DNA of 64,000 nucleotides, from the NCBI GenBank assembly GCA_973895155.1, contig OZ316896.1:7006001-7070000 (forward strand), in the 5' to 3' direction. Positions 60,037-64,000 of the stretch are shown piece after piece. The translations under genes and the position numbers were made by a program. The notes below the pieces were generated by a model. It was not told the origin of the DNA. It ran no database searches and worked only from the letters and a program-made list of their open reading frames with translations. The DNA is from Marsupella aquatica (taxonomy: Eukaryota; Marchantiophyta). Position 1 is the first letter of the stretch, and each line of letters starts with the position of its first letter.

Positions 60037-63000
60037 CATTATCAGCACGACTCTCGGAGGCTGAGCACTTGAATTTTTTAGGGATTCGACAAGTGACAAA
60101 AATTAGACACTTGAGGGAATCCCAAGACAAAATCCCTTCAAGGAAACCTTCATTTGAGAGTCCATGTCAACCTGGCGTTGGAAATTGATGGAGTATCCTC
60201 TATGAGAAACTGACTCCCAAGAAATTAGAAGAAACAAAATCAGAAGGAGAGGCTGATCAGACAAAGAGTCGAACCCATGGATTGACCCTTATGGGATCAT
60301 TAATAAAAGCTTTAGAGGGATTGATTCTGAAATGCAAGATTGAAAGTACACAACATGATTTATTGAAGGAGGAGAAGAAACACTGCAGCGCAAAGTCCAT
60401 AGAGAAACCAGGATAAAGCTTGGGCTGGAGTCAATCAATCCAATCAAAGAGACCTGATTGAATAGAGGCAGAGCACAATCAACAAAATTTCAATCAAGGT
60501 GAGATCTGAAAAGGCACCACACCCTATAGAGAACGAATGTTGCATTAGGGCTCAACAACCGGAGGGTGAAAAGGACTGAAGGAAATTTGAGGGATGGAAA
60601 CCTCATGAGAAGACAACACAGTGATCACGGATGCAGCCGCAAAGCCATGCAAAAGGGGGAGAATCGATGCACAAGCCCAAAACGGCAAAATTTGGACCAG
60701 GCTTTTCGAGAAACCATCGACAAAACTTGATAAGTGCAAAACCCCCATACTTGCAACTCATTATAAAGAGTATTTTTACTTACAAAAGAATCAGATCACT
60801 TAAAGCATCTTTTCAAAGCTTTTAAATCACTTTAAGATACATGTGTAATCCTTAACATAAACCTAAATCACAAGCTTACACTCTCATTTTATAAATGTGA
60901 ATAATGTGCCTTTACACATTACCTACCAATACACATGTTGAGTTTACAAGCATTTATACACATTGGATACATATAACATGGTTGTTACACCATTAATATC
61001 ACTTTCCACCATAGGGGGAGGAAAGCACATTGTACCCACAACTATCTCCCACCTCCTAATGTCATTTAATTTGGTTCATTCACCTTCTAGTACCATTTGA
61101 ACTTATACACTTTCTGGTATCATTTGATCTCATAAGATCCAAACGGACTCAGATAAGGGACTTTCCATGACTAACAAAGGTAAAGGTAGAGATGATTTGA
61201 TAATGGGCAAAGTCCCTAATCTCATCTATACATGAGTTAATGAGGAGTTAATATGGGCAAAGCCCATAATCTAACCCCTACATTCTCTTGATCAGTGGGC
61301 ATTCCTATCGGATCTTACCTATAGATGAGTTCCAAATTTCAGAGATATTCCTAACACTCACAATTTCAAGAGAAAATAACATGCATTTTATGCAGATCAA
61401 TGGGAAGAAACTTCATTGTCTCTAACTTATCTACTCAAAAACTTAAACCAAACTCGTGATACACTACAATGGAAAGTACCTCTATACTTGGCCATACACA
61501 TAGTGATTAAGACCCAAAACCAGAATCTTATACTTTGATTAAAGTTTTATACACTTTTAGCATGCATGCCTTTACAACTTGTACAGAAGTAAGACCACAA
61601 ACCTCATCCCTTCGGACCTAGGATCATGTTCACCAGACAAAATGAAAACACTTACTCTAAGACACTGGACTAGGATAAGGGAATTAGAAAACTAACAATG
61701 TTAAAGGTATGGTACAGATGTTTGGATTATGGGCAAAGCCCCTAACCTCATCTAGTCAAGACTCAATGCGGGGTTAATATGGGCAAAGCCCGTAATCTAC
61801 CTTGATACACTCTTCATTTTAGGGAACGGAATAACATCGCGGACCAATGACACATTCACCTTTGTGTATTACTATTAAACAAATCTCTTAGATTGAAACT
61901 AAAATTAAGACAATTTTCATCCCCACACCCAACATAGAATTAACGGGAAAACAATATGAATTAGATGCAGACCAAGGGAAAGAAACTCAATTCTCTCAAA
62001 ACTTATCTATTGAAGAACTTGAGTCCACCTACACCACAATTGTACGTACAACTAGTACTTGGAAACTAAACAGAGACTATCCTCATATATCTCTATACGA
62101 GGTGCCAAATAGTTTAGGGGGAGCATCTTATCTCCACAAGTTACTCTAACTTCAAATCTCCCTACATGGCTATCCCATGTCTCAATAATATTTTGAATCT
62201 ACTTACATGGCCTGCTACCCCATGTCTTGACACACTTGTCAAACTACCCCGTGATATTTGCAGACGTGCAGGCAGACGTGCCACTCACGGGAGACCTAAC
62301 TTAACCGACACCCTCTGGTGTGATTCTGGTTCATACACCCTCTGGTGTAGCTTGAGACCTAACACCTCTAGTGTCAACAACCCTGTGTCCACTAGCACCT
62401 CTGTGCCTCCTGACACCTTCGTGTCCATCAGCACCACTATACTCTCAAATGAGCTTATTGCCATAGACTCTCCCATGATAACATTGCCCCATCCTACCCA
62501 CATATGGGTCTTTTATCTTGACTTTGGGCATTTCTAAATATGGTACTTACACCATACCAAACTAGGACTTTTCTATCATTTTTATAATAATACATGATTA
62601 GCATCCGTTGATGCAACATGTCTACTCCACACTTTGGAAAACTCCCATTTAGCAATTGGGCTAATTAGCACCTTCGGTATCAATCCAGTGATCTGAAACA
62701 TATAGGATAATGCCACTGCATCCCCACACAACCCACATTAATTATCTTAATACCCCCTGGTATTAGATAGCATGCATAAGCCATACTAAAACATGACATG
62801 GTTCCTCCAGCTACTAACCAAACTACTAATTATTTGGAACTTAGATTGTTTATTTGATGCAAGGCCATACAAGTGACCCAAATTTCAAATGCGGAGAACT
62901 AGACAAAGTTTTTCATGAAGGCATTGACCCCTCCTGTCCACAGACACCACTGCCATGCAATTGAACTCCGAAGCTTACACCGCCTGATTACTACTGATTG

Positions 63001-63330
63001 ACACACACCACCACTGTGGTTCAACTCTCACATCTCACCAAGAGAACCAACCGGCTGTACTCTTTTTCCTTTAGGGTCATATATTTTATTTTTTCTCTAC
63101 TACCCTGGTAGAGTTGTTTTTACCCCAATCTAGCACCGCTAAAGGTTTTAATGAGGCAGTCCACCTCTTTGGTCAATCAAACATACATGTCTATAAGCAT
63201 GCAAACACTTTTTACTATCACTGAAACTCATCCCGTGCAAGTCTATAAGCATGGTGATAGATTTTTCTTACCTAGTTCTAGGACTAGTCTAGATTGTCTC
63301 CATAACTCCCATTATGTAGCCAAGGGGGAG
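60037..63330. other. Interior of the Copia-like element, no coding capacity seen
   Basis: No gag, protease, integrase or RT motif is visible in any frame. A diverged direct duplication of about 140 bp (61150-61290 and 61673-61815) shares GGTAAAGGTA, ATGGGCAAAG and GGTTAATATGGGCAAAGCCC. Near 62300-62440 is a degenerate array of CACCTCTGTG/GGTGT words. Confidence 0.6.
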
Positions 63331-63490
63331 TGTTATGAGGTAACTAGTCCTAGACCAGACTAGGAGGTTACCTTTATCATGGTTACCTCAAGACACTATA
63401 TATACACCCGGTTGATCCCCAACCGAGTGATTCATTCATTCATTCAATCTCTCTCCCTCTCCAACTATGTATGAATCCTATATCACAACA
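63331..63490 (+). repeat. 3' LTR of the Copia-like element
   Basis: 160 bp, followed by the duplicated target ATTCT. It has one difference from the 5' LTR (GACTAGGAGG here, GACTAAGAGG there). Confidence 0.92.
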
Positions 63491-63495
63491 ATTCT

Positions 63496-63641
63496 TGAAT
63501 TGTTGTTGGCAGAGCTCAGACAGTGCTCGTCGGTTCCGTACACGAGATTCACACAATGATTCGTTAGATGCTCCCGACCGATCTTGGCATCCCGCCGGTT
63601 TTCAATTCGATTTCAGTACGCTTGTTTCTCTTACGCCTTTT
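63496..63641 (+). repeat. 3' LTR of the Gypsy element, second part
   Basis: It continues the LTR after the Copia-like insertion (CAGAGCTCAGACAGTGCTCG and on) and matches 34128-34273. Confidence 0.65.
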
Positions 63642-63814
63642 ATTTATAGAGGTTTACACCTCCACTATGTACATACCACCTCAGTTGCTTTTTCTTGGCA
63701 CTTGTGAATGTGATACTTTTTCTAAGGATGTTGGTTGCTAGCAGCTTGCACATATGCATTGCCGGTGACTTGCATGTTTTCGATACACTATGGCTACAAT
63801 ACTATATGTCACGA
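63642..63814 (+). repeat. Second copy of the LTR start segment
   Basis: It repeats 59488-59660 (AGAGGTTTACACCTCCAC to ATGTCACGA) directly after the 3' LTR, then stops where MULE-like coding sequence begins. It may be the start of another LTR in tandem, or show that the true LTR has different limits. Confidence 0.55.
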
Positions 63815-64000
63815 CAAGACCTCACATCTTCAAAATGACCGTGAAGGGTTATGGTTCTGGTGTAGATCTTTTGCGGTAGATGCAACCGGGTGAAAGAGTC
63901 AAAGGAGCCTGGGTGAGTTTTGATGTCATGCATCGTGTGACAACCAATTGGTTTACTTTTAGCGTGCACATCTATGACCATAACTTCCGTGCTCTTTGTA
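63815..64000 (+). pseudogene. Second MULE transposase fragment, cut by the window edge
   Basis: The frame reading RPHIFKM, GSGVDLLR, stop, GAWVSFDVMHRVTTNWFTFS and HIYDHNFRALC aligns with the transposase at 18101-21812 (RAHVFKM, GSGVDILRQ, GAWVSSDVMRRISTG, HVYDHNYRSLC). The TAG at 63877 stands where the paralogue has CAG. It covers the start of the DDE core and runs off the window. It joins LTR sequence at its left side. Confidence 0.75.

Larger units (their letters stand above)
59877..63490 (+). mobile_element. Young non-autonomous LTR element, Copia-like (TRIM/LARD type)
   Basis: Two 160-bp LTRs (59877-60036 and 63331-63490) begin TGTTATGAGG, end TATCACAACA and differ at one visible position. 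The target duplication ATTCT is intact (59872-59876 and 63491-63495). A primer-site region, CATTATCAGCACGACTC, follows the 5' LTR, and a polypurine AAGGGGGAG precedes the 3' LTR, both in Copia style. The 3.3-kb interior has no gag or pol. It must use enzymes from another element. Near-identical LTRs make it the newest insertion here. Confidence 0.9.
33926..63641 (+). mobile_element. Nested Gypsy-type LTR retrotransposon encoding a C5 DNA methyltransferase
   Basis: The order on the plus strand is LTR fragment, leader, gag, protease, C5 methyltransferase, [CACTA insertion], reverse transcriptase, RNase H, integrase with PHD finger, polypurine tract, LTR. The RT-RH-IN order is that of Ty3/Gypsy. 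The 5' LTR is incomplete: only its last ~350 bp (33926-34273) match the 3' LTR. Three later insertions lie inside: a LINE fragment, a CACTA element and a Copia-like element. The sequence coding the start of RT is missing beside the CACTA insertion. Stops and frameshifts show the copy is inactive. Confidence 0.72.

Overview
The window looks like nuclear DNA of a streptophyte: a charophyte-grade alga such as Chara, or an early-diverging land plant. The evidence is two intron-rich plant genes (a UGP3-type plastid UDP-glucose pyrophosphorylase and an 18-exon ACBP4-type acyl-CoA-binding kelch protein), canonical GT-AG introns, and a plant transposon set (MULE, CACTA, Gypsy, LINE, Copia-like non-autonomous LTR element). 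The species name is inference; the sequence alone does not prove it. I saw no tRNA, rRNA, CRISPR or bacterial-type operon.

Layout. 0.26-3.4 kb (+): the 3' nine exons of UGP3. 3.4-5.4 kb: intergenic, with short tandem repeats and a C-rich tract. 5.5-14.6 kb (-): the complete ACBP4-like gene. 14.6-16.2 kb: intergenic. 16.24-26.87 kb: a roughly 10.6-kb Mutator-like element bounded by imperfect inverted repeats and an 8-bp direct repeat. It carries a MULE/SWIM transposase (-), a divergent gene joining a ParB-like domain to a degenerate N4/N6-type DNA-methyltransferase-like domain (+), a small basic ORF, and at least eight copies of a palindrome, GCTAGCGA-NN-TCGCTAGC, all in non-coding DNA. 27.4-29.8 kb (-): a decayed LINE-type reverse transcriptase. 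29.8-33.9 kb: no recognisable gene.

33.9-63.6 kb is one large nested retrotransposon (+): an LTR fragment, a repeat-rich leader, gag with two zinc knuckles, an aspartic protease, a C5 cytosine DNA methyltransferase, then reverse transcriptase, RNase H, integrase, a C-terminal PHD finger, a polypurine tract and an LTR. A 5'-truncated LINE sits between gag and protease. A roughly 16-kb CACTA element (40.504 to about 56.75 kb) interrupts it after the methyltransferase. That CACTA carries TNP2 and TNPA-like genes plus captured host domains (F-box, tandem BRCT, EDM2-like PHD). A young 3.6-kb Copia-like non-autonomous element (59.877-63.490 kb) splits the 3' LTR. The right edge starts a second copy of the same MULE transposase family.

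How it fits together. Three unrelated element classes here each carry DNA-methylation or chromatin-reading proteins: ParB-methyltransferase in the MULE, C5 methyltransferase plus PHD in the Gypsy, and an EDM2-like PHD in the CACTA. Almost every in-frame stop in these elements is explained by one C-to-T change on the sense strand, as expected if methylated copies decayed by deamination. The strongest candidate for an undescribed system is the MULE with its ParB-methyltransferase and dispersed palindromes, which could be that protein's (or the transposase's) sites.
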